64,000 bases of DNA from Vulcanisaeta moutnovskia 768-28. Its GTDB lineage: Archaea > Thermoproteota > Thermoprotei > Thermoproteales > Thermocladiaceae. This document shows positions 17,601-24,726 of the stretch, in pieces. The notes under the pieces are model-generated. The model saw nothing but the letters and a program-made list of their open reading frames with translations, ran no database searches and was not told the origin of the DNA. The translations under genes and the position numbers were made by a program. The stretch lies in NCBI RefSeq assembly GCF_000190315.1, contig NC_015151.1:1674001-1738000 (forward strand), written 5' to 3'. How positions within the stretch are numbered: the stretch's first letter is position 1; each line of letters begins with the position of its first letter.

Positions 17601-19151
17601 CCCAGCGCCAGCAGTGATACTGAGGCTAAGTTAGTCTTCACATACCCAACAATACCGCTAATGTCAATTGAGGATTGGGACGGTAGACCACTACCTAACC
17701 AGATGATTGTTGAGTACGGTACAGGCACATCACCAGTACTCTGCGCAGGCACTGCACCAATAGCCATTGACTTCAGTGGCGTTAATGGCCAATTACTACA
17801 GCCAATGCCAGTGGGCAGTAGGACTGTTGTGTATTGGTATGACAGCTGCTTGCTCTATACAATAACCAGTGGTGCCTACCCATACATCAACATCTATGAC
17901 ACAAGCATAAGCACTGACGTAAGCACACTGGGCAATGCAGCCACAACGGCAACTGTTGAGACCCACGTCGTACCCGCCACCGTGTACCTAAAGAGCGCCA
18001 CAGGCACTGGAATACCCGGCGCACTGGTTGTTGTGTTTGATCAGCCAACAATGGGTAATGAATTCCTAGGCTTCAACGTAACTGGTACTGACGGTTCAAT
18101 AACACCAGTTGACTATAGGATATACCCACCAGCCACAAGCCAACTACCACCAACCAATTACTACGTTGTTGTTTACTATGCAGCTAACGGCACACCATTA
18201 ACATGGCAGCAAATACACCAGGCAATAAGTAGTGGAACACCGCTTGAACTAGTGCCTGTATTTGAGAACACCTTCAGCATACAGAGGACTGTCACGGCCA
18301 CCGAGGCAATCGAGTCCTTCACACTAAGTAACATACTAACAACAGCAAATATAGTGGTTGTGCTATCAAGCTTCGGCCCAGCACCAGGCGTGACCCTAAG
18401 CTACAGCGTATCTGAACCAGAGTGCCCAGTGACAATAACAGCAGTGTCACCAGCATCAACAATTGTTGGCTATACATACACAGTATCGCCACTGGTGCCA
18501 TCACCAAGTACATGCACAACAACCACAGCAGTGAGTGGTACTGGAACGACCAATGCTCAGGGACAGTTAACAACGGCAACCTTCGTGACACCAATATCGC
18601 CGTTTGCAGCCCAAGTAACTGTGTCAGTGCAGTCATGGAAGGGAATACCACTGGGCTATACCTACACCTACTACGTAACGAGTAGCAATGCATCATCGCC
18701 AATACAGGTGTCAGTACCGGCTGTTGAGTTAACGGTGACTCCAGTGAGTGCCAGTGGTGCTCCATTGATGAGTGAGGCTACTGTGAATGTTACATGCCAG
18801 ACCCCAAGCGGTACTGTGCCAGTGGCCAGTGGTGTTGGTTCACAGACCGTTGTTGTTCCAATACCAAGCAGTGGTTCAATAACATGTACAGTGGCTGGTT
18901 ACAGCTATGGAAAGAGCGCGAGCACCACGGTGACGCTGACGAGTAGCCAGGCTGGGCAGACAATAACTAAGACACTAACAATACCAGTGAGCGGCTACTA
19001 CATACCTGGTGTGGGCTTCGTGCCTGTGAGCACATTCATACTGCTGGCTGTTGTGATAATAATCATAATAATACTAATAGTGATACTGCTAATTGAGTAC
19101 AGCAACTGGAGGAGGAGGAGACTAGCTGGCTTGCTGGGCCCGCCGAAGTGA
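11685..19151 (+). CDS. Giant cell-surface (S-layer-like) glycoprotein
   Basis: At 2488 residues this is by far the largest gene here. A signal peptide (PVVTLLVIIGIVAGLGHPAL within residues 15-36, cleavage likely after ALA-Q) is followed by about 2400 extracellular residues rich in Thr, Ser, Tyr, Pro and Asn, with very many N-x-S/T glycosylation sequons and few charges. A membrane segment close to the C-terminus (VVIIIIIILIVILLIEY) and a basic tail (SNWRRRRLAGLLG) anchor it. Local Ig-like or carboxypeptidase-regulatory-like pieces are suggested by blocks such as YPLQGFVVNLYSAVTGQKMW. Biased, uniform codon use and the strong leaderless promoter fit abundant expression. It could be the S-layer protein or a giant adhesin. 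The last 145 residues recur in the 173-residue protein at 33617-34138. Confidence 0.82.
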   Translation: MSKPKTNWELPKLIIPVVTLLVIIGIVAGLGHPALAQQYGPTSVPIPPVTYTYTMYWNLTDARLTMTYPLSTSYCQSCYTLINRTVPWYFTAGKSFTIYIANASDVYYWNSQSQSFVLYSPIEMTATATANSTGGVTWTVSTTLTGGVTPSQVYANWTVVVVLNNYGGANWMVFNVTTVNASLNSLMTNLTSVSPSTYLSTPTGPYYLFRPVYGAETTNSSLYVVLPDLYFFFLYVGTATSTTSISPLPSTSQLEASVTLGTGVTVFGPTTYNSTVSGASTNIYGYSYTGFGPIYYVTNEFSGLNSADHNYPSVTAQPITITVNYVYPSGQAVTLFNYTTATENNATTPESFNAAVAYTWNYTHTGASGMVSLTALCNATGVDPALLVGIPVVSFYIGSVYDLKGNLIIGSAKNIPNPILAEKLYVKWLLSTTPTATVVSENYLRYYESTPALVPVGYFSGTGPGAPSFASTGFPTPQLYIFYENLPVFTAAISSVSSGVSMVNITNVFVSLMPVFINITQYQPGVPASSQLPLSPNIVPYLTVYYLYSTTPTISQTPPTSAVQGMLYYEEQVWTNETTYGTYYPATIAQFPPFEQSSVSGVLVTPEVNWFPAPPLSGTVSATANGPTSVTITPPTSQQVYYYTFWLQYNGMTVGFGTYALGYEPGTIYNEQYMVSTPEMPVFDVYPLSESNTTLLSFYDNATELAVMTPTGVLPSGTIQFANVTVERAFIAATYTVYNVQFLNLCNETITSGTVYISELTPSGMSVTLPPVQLSSSAYIMKITAPMALEISSVSGAPYIEAMSPVFNFTLNYYGYVMPSVNYTSRQPEYNYMLTPGIVNVVYFPLIDINIQVLSETTPQYPLQGFVVNLYSAVTGQKMWEAITNSSGYVYIMNVPINASYITPVSYVMLKVRTISPATDSVYPYASVSQQYGQTYQAYASALGIPSGYYAYTLGTRGPFDENLTIYYEQFSVPVTTVCGQVFPITVPVENLHIIVTDLQGNVLSSQPVYPCATPSYCPSFYYNVTLVLDDQYSPYYLASQWLVFPTYWLNLTDFRVVGQTWMQPQYEALESTFQSLLAADQAAYQSGTIGLQQFAEWYVGNYSYYTLAALLANYSTPSPFAIFTFPSIVPHEGTIFMRLFMPGQAFQMKVYYLGQEVFNQIVPVPSPNEDVIITPTGQVEYTTSNVTVYIAGQAVTVPPNGTIIIESSVYPVTFNITSKSGIYPVGNTYLGLTFTDVLYREYVMPPYSALSTNIAQNYINNTAYPFNVTSFGILTPSQLELLTMGTYSIIESYQTSTVNYNPSAVASEELIDNAYSMAGYVLPNLMGFFVNASSPTTGLTPLYMTSIYPNVFSTTTPSAVAFNLTMGIPIYAHVGTSITATATPNDTFLYAPSAAYSEYRLLVNESLMEPVTPLPAVIDGSSTTLSASPLTGLYPMTYAVEVSQTASSQVNFTYYTVPNLASYRLWEAYVNATGMSSVTNATVGIYAANATGWYYVYSVNVTSTFQQAMVRTVPLYIYLSYSKITSVVQSPTEVAVILYVSGSGTYYLLPPAYYGDHTQVEYPVISSGFGGVVHYYTENLYTVATGSMAGTTQTITFTYPTVNSTWYPYFGSPLTVVIPVGSNGEAVFDVPWWAPTTGAYGTRIARFWIMGTTSTTNVGYGSITPVITPSQYVAGTVSPLPEYAVSSYVLLNYITPSGGATTVYTGEIPPGTVTSSGSLYMTAIGAGTGGTSTPMLMFDTLFPEDLWNVTMSAIQAVSGVYNLRTTALESVEIYNNATFPIFVTGFMFSTPTKTYSLSAPTTEVGPGAIVDVPAQYIYGSSYEFTSTWCDLGNYTPYIPDLSATFYYTPPNATFYLANGTALPFTVYPNGTVAINGVTYSISQLEAPLQSPSINFTTLYAGSELDNSNTTVAIPQYGESARSSVYYESYYNYSSSIVGAQSYVYDDMPYPVNGKWDIAGYVGVPPSLLNLLPSASSDTEAKLVFTYPTIPLMSIEDWDGRPLPNQMIVEYGTGTSPVLCAGTAPIAIDFSGVNGQLLQPMPVGSRTVVYWYDSCLLYTITSGAYPYINIYDTSISTDVSTLGNAATTATVETHVVPATVYLKSATGTGIPGALVVVFDQPTMGNEFLGFNVTGTDGSITPVDYRIYPPATSQLPPTNYYVVVYYAANGTPLTWQQIHQAISSGTPLELVPVFENTFSIQRTVTATEAIESFTLSNILTTANIVVVLSSFGPAPGVTLSYSVSEPECPVTITAVSPASTIVGYTYTVSPLVPSPSTCTTTTAVSGTGTTNAQGQLTTATFVTPISPFAAQVTVSVQSWKGIPLGYTYTYYVTSSNASSPIQVSVPAVELTVTPVSASGAPLMSEATVNVTCQTPSGTVPVASGVGSQTVVVPIPSSGSITCTVAGYSYGKSASTTVTLTSSQAGQTITKTLTIPVSGYYIPGVGFVPVSTFILLAVVIIIIIILIVILLIEYSNWRRRRLAGLLGPPK

Positions 19152-19179
19152 GGGCCTTAAATACATAAATCGCCTCAAA

Positions 19180-19226
19180 ATCACCTTCCCCTCAAATTTT
19201 CCTTCCTTCATTTTATTTTTCCTCCA
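19180..19226 (+). terminator. Pyrimidine-rich terminator after the surface-protein gene
   Basis: About 30 bp after the stop codon comes a run dominated by T and C, with TTTT and TTTATTTTT tracts. Archaeal RNA polymerase terminates at such T-rich tracts without a needed hairpin. It separates the highly expressed giant gene from the nuclease-like gene at 19280. Confidence 0.5.
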
Positions 19227-19279
19227 ATCCCTCCTCAAGGACCAACAACCTTATATTTAGCTCCAGGGATTAACAATCA

Positions 19280-20317
19280 GTGGGTGGGCAAGCCAATAAG
19301 ATTAATAGGGATGAGTTGCTCAGGCTTCTTAGGGAGGATGAGGAGCTTAGGCTAGCCGTAATGGGTTTGCTTGGCATTGTTGATGTTCAATCATCACTAA
19401 GGCAATTAATCAATGCCATTAACAAACTTGCCGAGGCCCAGACCAGGTCTGTCAATGCGATGCAGGGCATTGCCGAGGGTGAGACGAGGATTACCGAAAT
19501 GCTCGGTAAGGTGACTGACATGCTGGCGAAGATCAATGAGATGATTATGGACCTCGCGGAGACCCTGAGCAGGACCATCGACATGGTCGAGAGGCTCGCC
19601 AAGGGGCAGGAGGAGCTGGGCAGCGCCATTAAGCAACTCACCGAGGTCCAAAGGGTTACCTGGGAGGCCGTTAAGCAGTTAATTGATGGTGAGGGCAAAA
19701 TACTCGACTTACTAAGGCAGTCCCTTGACTCGCAGGGTAGGCTTTGGCAGGAGGTTAGGGTCCTTCAGGAGGGCCAGAACAACCTATTGGTTGAGGTAAA
19801 GAGGTTAGGTGAGAATATCGAGAGGTTGTGGCAGGAGGTTAAGGCCATGAGGGAGGAGGAGACTAGGTTGCGTGAGGGTCAGGAAAGGCTTTGGGAGAGG
19901 TATGATAGGCTTGATAGGAAGTTATCGGCGCTCGGCGCCAGGTGGGGCGTGTTCAGTGAGGAGGCGTTTAGGAGAACAATCGAGGAATTACTCAGTGGAG
20001 TTGGTTACAAGGTTGAGAAGTGGAGTTATAATGACGCGGAGGGCTACGTGTTCGGATATCCAAGCGTTGTTGACCTGGACATAGTGATTATGGATGACAA
20101 GGCCTTTGCCGTGGAGATAAAATCCTCAGTAAGTAGAAGCGACCTAGTGGTATTTAAACGCATTGCGGAGCTTTACGAGAGGGTCACGGGTAGGAGACTC
20201 GATGCCAAGTACCTGGTGACCTACTTCATTGGCGAGAGGGATGAGAAGTCCGTGATTGACCTGGCCAACTCCCTGGACATAAAGATCGTAGAGCCCGAGG
20301 AATTAACGAGGCAATGA
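19280..20317 (+). CDS. Coiled-coil protein with PD-(D/E)XK nuclease-like C-terminus
   Basis: The N-terminus DELLRLLREDEELRLAVMGL and the following block up to DVQSSLR define a paralogous family also seen at 31373-32155. A long coiled coil follows (about residues 45-215). The C-terminal domain has PSVVDLDIVIMDDKAFAVEI followed by KSS: the Asp and the E-x-K of a PD-(D/E)XK nuclease core, as in the DUF3782-like families of hyperthermophiles. GTG at 19280 is used. The stop overlaps the start of the HepT-MNT gene (ATGA), so the two are co-translated. DNA cleavage is inferred, not shown. Confidence 0.78.
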   Translation: MGGQANKINRDELLRLLREDEELRLAVMGLLGIVDVQSSLRQLINAINKLAEAQTRSVNAMQGIAEGETRITEMLGKVTDMLAKINEMIMDLAETLSRTIDMVERLAKGQEELGSAIKQLTEVQRVTWEAVKQLIDGEGKILDLLRQSLDSQGRLWQEVRVLQEGQNNLLVEVKRLGENIERLWQEVKAMREEETRLREGQERLWERYDRLDRKLSALGARWGVFSEEAFRRTIEELLSGVGYKVEKWSYNDAEGYVFGYPSVVDLDIVIMDDKAFAVEIKSSVSRSDLVVFKRIAELYERVTGRRLDAKYLVTYFIGERDEKSVIDLANSLDIKIVEPEELTRQ

Positions 20318-21096
20318 GCGTGATTTCCATGAGACTCAAGGGAATCCTCGAATTACTAACGAAGTACTTCGGAGAATTCCAGGCAATACGGCGGAGTGGT
20401 GGGAGTATCTACGCAATCGAGAGGCTTGCGCAATTAACGATACAGGCATTGCTGAACATGGGCGCGATGCTCGCGGTGGAGCTGAGGGATGAGAAGCCCG
20501 AGACATATAGGGGCATTGCTGATTACCTATCCAATAAACTAGGCCTTAGTGAGGACTTGAGGAGATTCCTGAGGAGCCTCGCCGGCTTTAGGAACGTGTT
20601 GGTTCACGGGTATGCGGAGATTGATAGGGGCCTTGAGGAGGAGGCCTTCAGGGAGATGGAGGAGAGGTTGCCAACCATTCTCGAGAAAATAAGCAGCCTC
20701 ATAATGAGCATCGGTGACCCGGGGCAGATAGGCATTGAGGAGTTGAGGGTTAGGCTAAGGCCAGTGTTTGAGAGGCATGGCGTCAAGTTCGCGTTCCTAT
20801 TCGGCTCAAGGGCCAGGAAGGAGGTTGGTAAGGACTACGACATCGCTATTTCAGCAAACCTCAGGAGCGCCCTGGAGATTGGCGGGTTAATAGTGGATAT
20901 AGCCGAGGCCCTGGGCGTAAGTGAGGACTTAGTCGACGTGGTCCACATAGAGAGCGCGGACGCATCAATCCTCTACTCAGTGATTAGTGATGGCGTGGTG
21001 ATCTACGGCAATGAGGATGAAGCCGTGAACTACCTATGGAGGAGGTACCTGGAACTCCTCGACATAAATGAGTACGTAAACCACCTAGAAAGGTGA
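20314..21096 (+). CDS. HepT-MntA fusion (HEPN toxin and nucleotidyltransferase in one chain)
   Basis: Residues 1-130 are a HepT-like (DUF86) HEPN domain with the RNase motif RNVLVHGY, an exact R-x4-H-x-Y at residues 93-100. The Tyr is the residue that MntA modifies with AMP in studied pairs. Residues 150-260 form an MNT nucleotidyltransferase with FLFGSRARKEVGKDYDIAIS; the position of the second catalytic Asp of the GS-x10-D-x-D motif holds Ala (D176-I-A178). Toxin and antitoxin are normally separate genes. The gene overlaps the PD-(D/E)XK-like gene upstream by 4 bp, which suggests a joint module. Whether the MNT half is still active is uncertain. Confidence 0.85.
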   Translation: MSVISMRLKGILELLTKYFGEFQAIRRSGGSIYAIERLAQLTIQALLNMGAMLAVELRDEKPETYRGIADYLSNKLGLSEDLRRFLRSLAGFRNVLVHGYAEIDRGLEEEAFREMEERLPTILEKISSLIMSIGDPGQIGIEELRVRLRPVFERHGVKFAFLFGSRARKEVGKDYDIAISANLRSALEIGGLIVDIAEALGVSEDLVDVVHIESADASILYSVISDGVVIYGNEDEAVNYLWRRYLELLDINEYVNHLER

Positions 21097-21203
21097 TGGG
21101 CACCTAACTAATGGGGACCTAACCACCTGGTCGATAGACGCCGCCACAGAGGAACGGCTAGGCTGCCCTGGCTGGGTTAGGTTGGTTTTTCTTCTCTGGT
21201 TAT

Positions 21204-21221
21204 GTTTAGAAATTTCTAAAC
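21204..21221. repeat. Perfect 18-bp palindrome (left copy of an inverted pair)
   Basis: GTTTAGAAATTTCTAAAC is its own reverse complement. The larger segment 21198-21226 matches 24407-24435 in inverted orientation at 26 of 28 positions, beyond the palindrome itself. It lies between the HepT-MNT gene and the 3' end of the ATPase pseudogene. It could be an operator, an insertion-element end or a recombination site. Confidence 0.75.
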
Positions 21222-21291
21222 GTGGCGGGCAGCGCGTTGATCGCTCATGATTGGGGCGTGGCTTTGTTGGGTGGGTCCTTGGTTTTGGTTT

Positions 21292-22322
21292 TCACTGTGT
21301 TGTTTCCTGTAGTGCTTTTTTGATGGCTTCTCTGTGTAGTGGTGTTTGCCATGCGACGTACTTCCCAATCCCGAGCTCAGGGTCCCTCTCGGGCGGTGGT
21401 TGGTCTATCCATAGGGGCTCGTCCCTCCATTGTGGTATTTTAATGGCTAAGTTTAACCTAATTAGTTTGTTCATTAGTGGTATCCCCTCCTTGGTGAATA
21501 ATGCGTCTGGATCATCAATGGCCTCCGCCAATAAATGCCTCTTCTCGCTGCTCAGCGAAGCTATGAATGCATCAACACCCCTCTCCTCAATTAAGCCCGT
21601 GATTAATCTACCCACGTCCCAATTAACCTCGTAGAGCCTACCCAGTAGTTTTGGGTTTCCTCCGGTTATTCTCCAAACCTCATTGAAGTCGGGGGTTTAT
21701 TACCCGGTATCTGCTCGTATAATTGCCTAAACCCCTCCCTACTCATGTTCCACATCGCCAATAAATCAGCCCACCTATGACGCCCAATTTCGCGTCTCGA
21801 AACACCCTCACTCGTGGCTGCTATTGCCACTATCCTCTCGTACATCTCAGGCGGGTACTCAATTAGGTTCAATAAGGCCTTCACGTATAGTGTTGACTCC
21901 CTAACGCCGATCACTTGAAATGCATCATTAACAATAATCGCCACCTTACCCCTGGTCGCCTTAATCAAGTCGTAGGCAATGTTGTAGGCTATCCACGCAA
22001 TCCTAGTAAGGGCATTCTGATTAATTGCCTCCTCAATGAGTTTCATGAACTCATCCCTGAGACCAGCCACGCTAATCTCCGCAATGGCAAGCCTGTTGAT
22101 CGGGTTCACATAGATAACCTCAAAACCCAAATCCCTAAGGAGCTCCACGGGCTGCAGGAGCCACGCAGTCTTACCGCAGCCCTCAGGACCATAAACAACC
22201 TGAACCACAGACATACCGCGCCCAGCCCAATACTCAACCCTCCCAAGGGCTTGTTCCCTATCTGCAAATTTGACCTGCAGGTTCGAAGCCAAGTTCAGCC
22301 TAATCCTCCTCACCACATTCAC
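21292..22322 (-). pseudogene. Archaeal AAA/STAND-like ATPase, frameshifted
   Basis: The 5' part encodes an archaeal P-loop ATPase: Walker A VVYGPEGCGKTAWLLQP near residue 45, a Walker B-like strand GKVAIIVNDAFQVIG, and the sensor region IVAIAATSEGVSRREIG. The frame ends at 21666, but the family-typical continuation VWRITGGNPKLLGRLYEVNW occurs at once in another frame and runs to 21292. The slip lies at the five-base G run 21691-21695. The full product would be about 340 residues. Such ATPases are abundant and mobile in Thermoproteales; their function is unclear. Confidence 0.78.
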
Positions 22323-22344
22323 CTACTGGTAGAACTAACCCTTG

Positions 22345-22824
22345 TCACTTACCTAAGTTCCTCAGCCCCTTAAGGGCATTGCTACCCCACCTAACCCTAG
22401 CCTTCAACTTCTCAACATGCCTAACCAACTCACCAATGAGCAAAACAATATCCTTAGCTGTCTCTTCTTCGTTTCTATAGTTTGATAGTACCATATCTGG
22501 GTCTGGCCAATTACATTGATAATCGTGGAGTTCTAGGGCTGTGCTCAACCATGTTGATAATTCACTGTGTCTAACCTCTTTAAGCGTTTGTGTTAATGCC
22601 TTTACTCTACTTGTTAGAATCCTAGGCACTACCTTCTTCATAAGTCACTTCCTCATGCCTTTGGCTATCTGAATCGGTCCTTTGCTAGAGGCATCCCTAA
22701 TAAGGTAATCTTTAAGGAGTCTAAGGGCTAAACCAGTCTCAACCAAAGTCTCCGGTAGCCTAGCATTAACATAGTCCTCAGTAGTAGGCTTAAGCCATGG
22801 TTTCTCAATAATCTCAACACCCAC
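22345..22824 (-). pseudogene. PaREP-type HEPN-like protein with internal deletion
   Basis: From a GTG at 22822-22824 the frame gives EIIEKPWLKPTTEDYVNARL and ALRLLKDYLIRDASSKG and then ends. A second frame, starting MKKVVPRILTSRVKALTQTL, supplies the C-terminal half with ALELHDYQCNWPDPDMVLSN. Both parts align with the intact paralogue at 23812-24291, but about 30 residues of the hydrophobic middle are missing. The result is a deletion plus a frame change, so the gene is very likely dead, though the 98-residue C-terminal piece could still be made. Confidence 0.7.
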
Positions 22825-23117
22825 GGACCTATACTACTGGTGCTCCTATAAATGCCTAAACGCTGCTAGTGGTTGCTGAGAAATCTCCATCAATGCGCCA
22901 CACCGTAACTAGCACGCGGATTCATAGGTTTTAGATTCATTGTGGCTAATAGTTATTGACTATTAGTTACTTGACCCTATAGCTGCATGCTAAACTTGAA
23001 GGTATTGGATTCCTCAATAAGAGCATTGACCTTTAAGGTTGGGAATTAGAGTGCCTAGGCCAAGAGTAAGGCGAATCATTAAAACAGTAAAACCATACTC
23101 CAAAAAGGTTAGAGTAT
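22825..23117. other. Non-coding stretch between PaREP-type genes
   Basis: No gene of normal size is visible. A short inverted repeat (GGCTAATAGTTATTGACTAT and following) lies near 22944-22968. A 33-codon basic reading frame from a GTG at 23050 looks like a remnant and runs into the PaREP1 gene on the opposite strand; I could not identify it. Confidence 0.4.
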
Positions 23118-23600
23118 TCACACTGAGCCTTGTTGAAGGAGGATTTCCTTAGCCTCATCTAGCATTTTCCTAACCTTATTTACGCCAACCTTTACATAGT
23201 CTATTGTTAGCTTCCCCTCGTGGAATCCCCATACGTGTAGGTCATATGCAGCGTTCCAACCATCAATAACCCAGTCACCCAGACTCTTAGCTAGGGTCTT
23301 ACTAGCCATACTTAGTAGATACGTGTACCATCGGCCCTCCCTCAGGAACCTATCATACTCAGGTGTCCTGAACTTCTCCGCCAGGGCCTTAATGACCTCC
23401 TCCGCAGCCTTGTAGGCCTTCTCGCTTGCCTGTGCAGCATCGCCCTTATTCACGTACTCCTCACACTCCCTCATGTACTTTTCAGCAATACTAATCCTCT
23501 CCCTAGAACTCTCCTCAGGATCCTTAGCACCCAGTGCATCAAGTAGTAATTCATTAACATCAATACCCAGTTCCATTAACCTCCTAATCAACCCCTCCAC
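23118..23600 (-). CDS. PaREP1-family HEPN-like protein
   Basis: A 160-residue helical protein with the family blocks QASEKAYKAAEEVIKALAEK and NAAYDLHVWGFHEGKLTIDY, shared with the gene at 30877-31380 (YDLHVWGFHEGK identical). PaREP1 proteins are a repeat-like gene family of Pyrobaculum and relatives and fall in the wider HEPN superfamily of helical, often RNA-targeting proteins. No nucleotidyltransferase partner is adjacent. The function is unknown. Confidence 0.8.
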   Translation of the reverse strand: MEGLIRRLMELGIDVNELLLDALGAKDPEESSRERISIAEKYMRECEEYVNKGDAAQASEKAYKAAEEVIKALAEKFRTPEYDRFLREGRWYTYLLSMASKTLAKSLGDWVIDGWNAAYDLHVWGFHEGKLTIDYVKVGVNKVRKMLDEAKEILLQQGSV

Positions 23601-23811
23601 GCACTAATAATAATTGAGCCCACCTTATAAACCTGCCCCACCACAACGAATACCTTAAACAGGTGACTCCTAAAGGGTTAGGGGTATGGAATGGGGGCCA
23701 TTATCAGGAGTTGAGCATTAGTACGATTTACCCACTTTATTTACCTCCTCCTTAAGTGCCTTGAATGCGTTTTCTAATTCATCACCCATTTCACCCTTAG
23801 TTTCAATTTCT

Positions 23812-24291
23812 CTATTCCCCCATTAATTCGTTTATAACGAGTTTTACGCCCACTACAGCCTCCTCCCTACTTCTGTACTTCGATAACGCCATGCCTGGAT
23901 CCGGACCATTGTACTGATAGTCATGTAGGTCTAATGCCTTGTCCGTCCATGCTGATAACCCGCCATAACCAACATCCTCGAGCAATTGGGACAATGCCTT
24001 CATCCTACCCGTCGGTACCCTAGGCACAGCCCTATCCATAAGCCACCCCCTCTCCTCATCAGACCTAGTTACCTGCATCAATTTACCCAACTCAAGCCTG
24101 AGCAAGGCAGCCAACAATGCCCTCCACACCCGGAAGGCCTTACCAGCAGAATCCCTAACCAAGCCCCTACCCAGGAACTTAAGGGCCAACCCAGCCTCAA
24201 CTAAAGCCTCCAACAACCTAGCACTGACATAATCCTCCATGGTCAGCCTAGGCAAAGGCCTCTCAAGGGCCTCAGCACTCATGCCCATCAC
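23812..24291 (-). CDS. PaREP-type HEPN-like protein
   Basis: A 159-residue helical protein. The N-terminal block TMEDYVSARLLEALVEAGLA and the C-terminal block KALDLHDYQYNGPDPGMALS identify it as the intact relative of the deleted gene at 22345-22824. The arrangement (an N-terminal DYV-x-AR helix, a hydrophobic middle with GKAFRVWRALLAAL, a DLHDYQYNGPDP motif) is that of the PaREP1/PaREP8-like families of Thermoproteales. The molecular role is unknown. In-frame ATGs at 24291, 24288 and 24282 are all possible starts. Confidence 0.72.
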   Translation of the reverse strand: MMGMSAEALERPLPRLTMEDYVSARLLEALVEAGLALKFLGRGLVRDSAGKAFRVWRALLAALLRLELGKLMQVTRSDEERGWLMDRAVPRVPTGRMKALSQLLEDVGYGGLSAWTDKALDLHDYQYNGPDPGMALSKYRSREEAVVGVKLVINELMGE

Positions 24292-24726
24292 CTAACACAC
24301 CCCACGCCGACCATAACAACGATAGCAACAACCACACCCAACAAAACCAACACAAACACAACCAACACCTCAAACGCGGAAAGCCACGATTAATTTATTT
24401 GTCTAAGCCACGTTTAGAAATTTCCAAACACAACAAAAACCAATAATTAATCTTAACATCCTCACGGTTTAACCCCCACATTACCTAAATGGTTGGAAAC
24501 CGGGCGGAGTAATGTTAGACCATGGATAATGGGTCCTATAGAGTTAGGTTGGGATAGCCGAGTTATTTAATGAGATAAATAAATGTCGCGTTACGTTGGC
24601 TGGTATTCAGGGATACGTTGCGTTAAGTATTTCGGAGACGGGGGGATTCTATACCTCGTTTAGTATTTAATGAATAGGATGAGTTAGTTGTGAACTTAGC
24701 TTAACCGAGGCGCCATTTATTCTAGG
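24292..24726. other. Intergenic stretch with a palindrome copy and possible TnpB remnant
   Basis: This 435-bp gap holds the right copy of the inverted palindrome (24407-24435). Around 24549-24670 a plus-strand frame reads IAELFNEINKCR, which recalls the N-terminal helix KLFNEVNYERR of crenarchaeal TnpB proteins, but the match is too short to be sure. The first 100 bp is a C/A-rich low-complexity tract. No complete gene is seen. Confidence 0.4.
24412..24429. repeat. Near-perfect 18-bp palindrome (right copy of the inverted pair)
   Basis: GTTTAGAAATTTCCAAAC differs by one base from the perfect palindrome at 21204-21221. With flanks included (24407-24435) it is the inverted match of the left copy. 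It sits about 120 bp upstream of the PaREP-type gene that starts at 24291 on the minus strand. Confidence 0.72.

Noticed and set aside
23050-23151. 33-codon basic frame (GTG start, many Arg/Lys)
   Set aside because: It has no recognised family, overlaps the end of an antisense PaREP1 gene and could be a remnant of a transposase-type N-terminus. Evidence is too weak for a gene call.
23712-23790. 23-codon frame on the minus strand with a GGAGGAGG stretch
   Set aside because: Very short and without similarity I can see; it is probably the tail of a decayed gene after 23812.
24549-24670. Possible N-terminal TnpB remnant (IAELFNEINKCR)
   Set aside because: Only about ten residues resemble KLFNEVNYERR, and the remaining frame does not continue the family. 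It is mentioned in the intergenic entry but not called.
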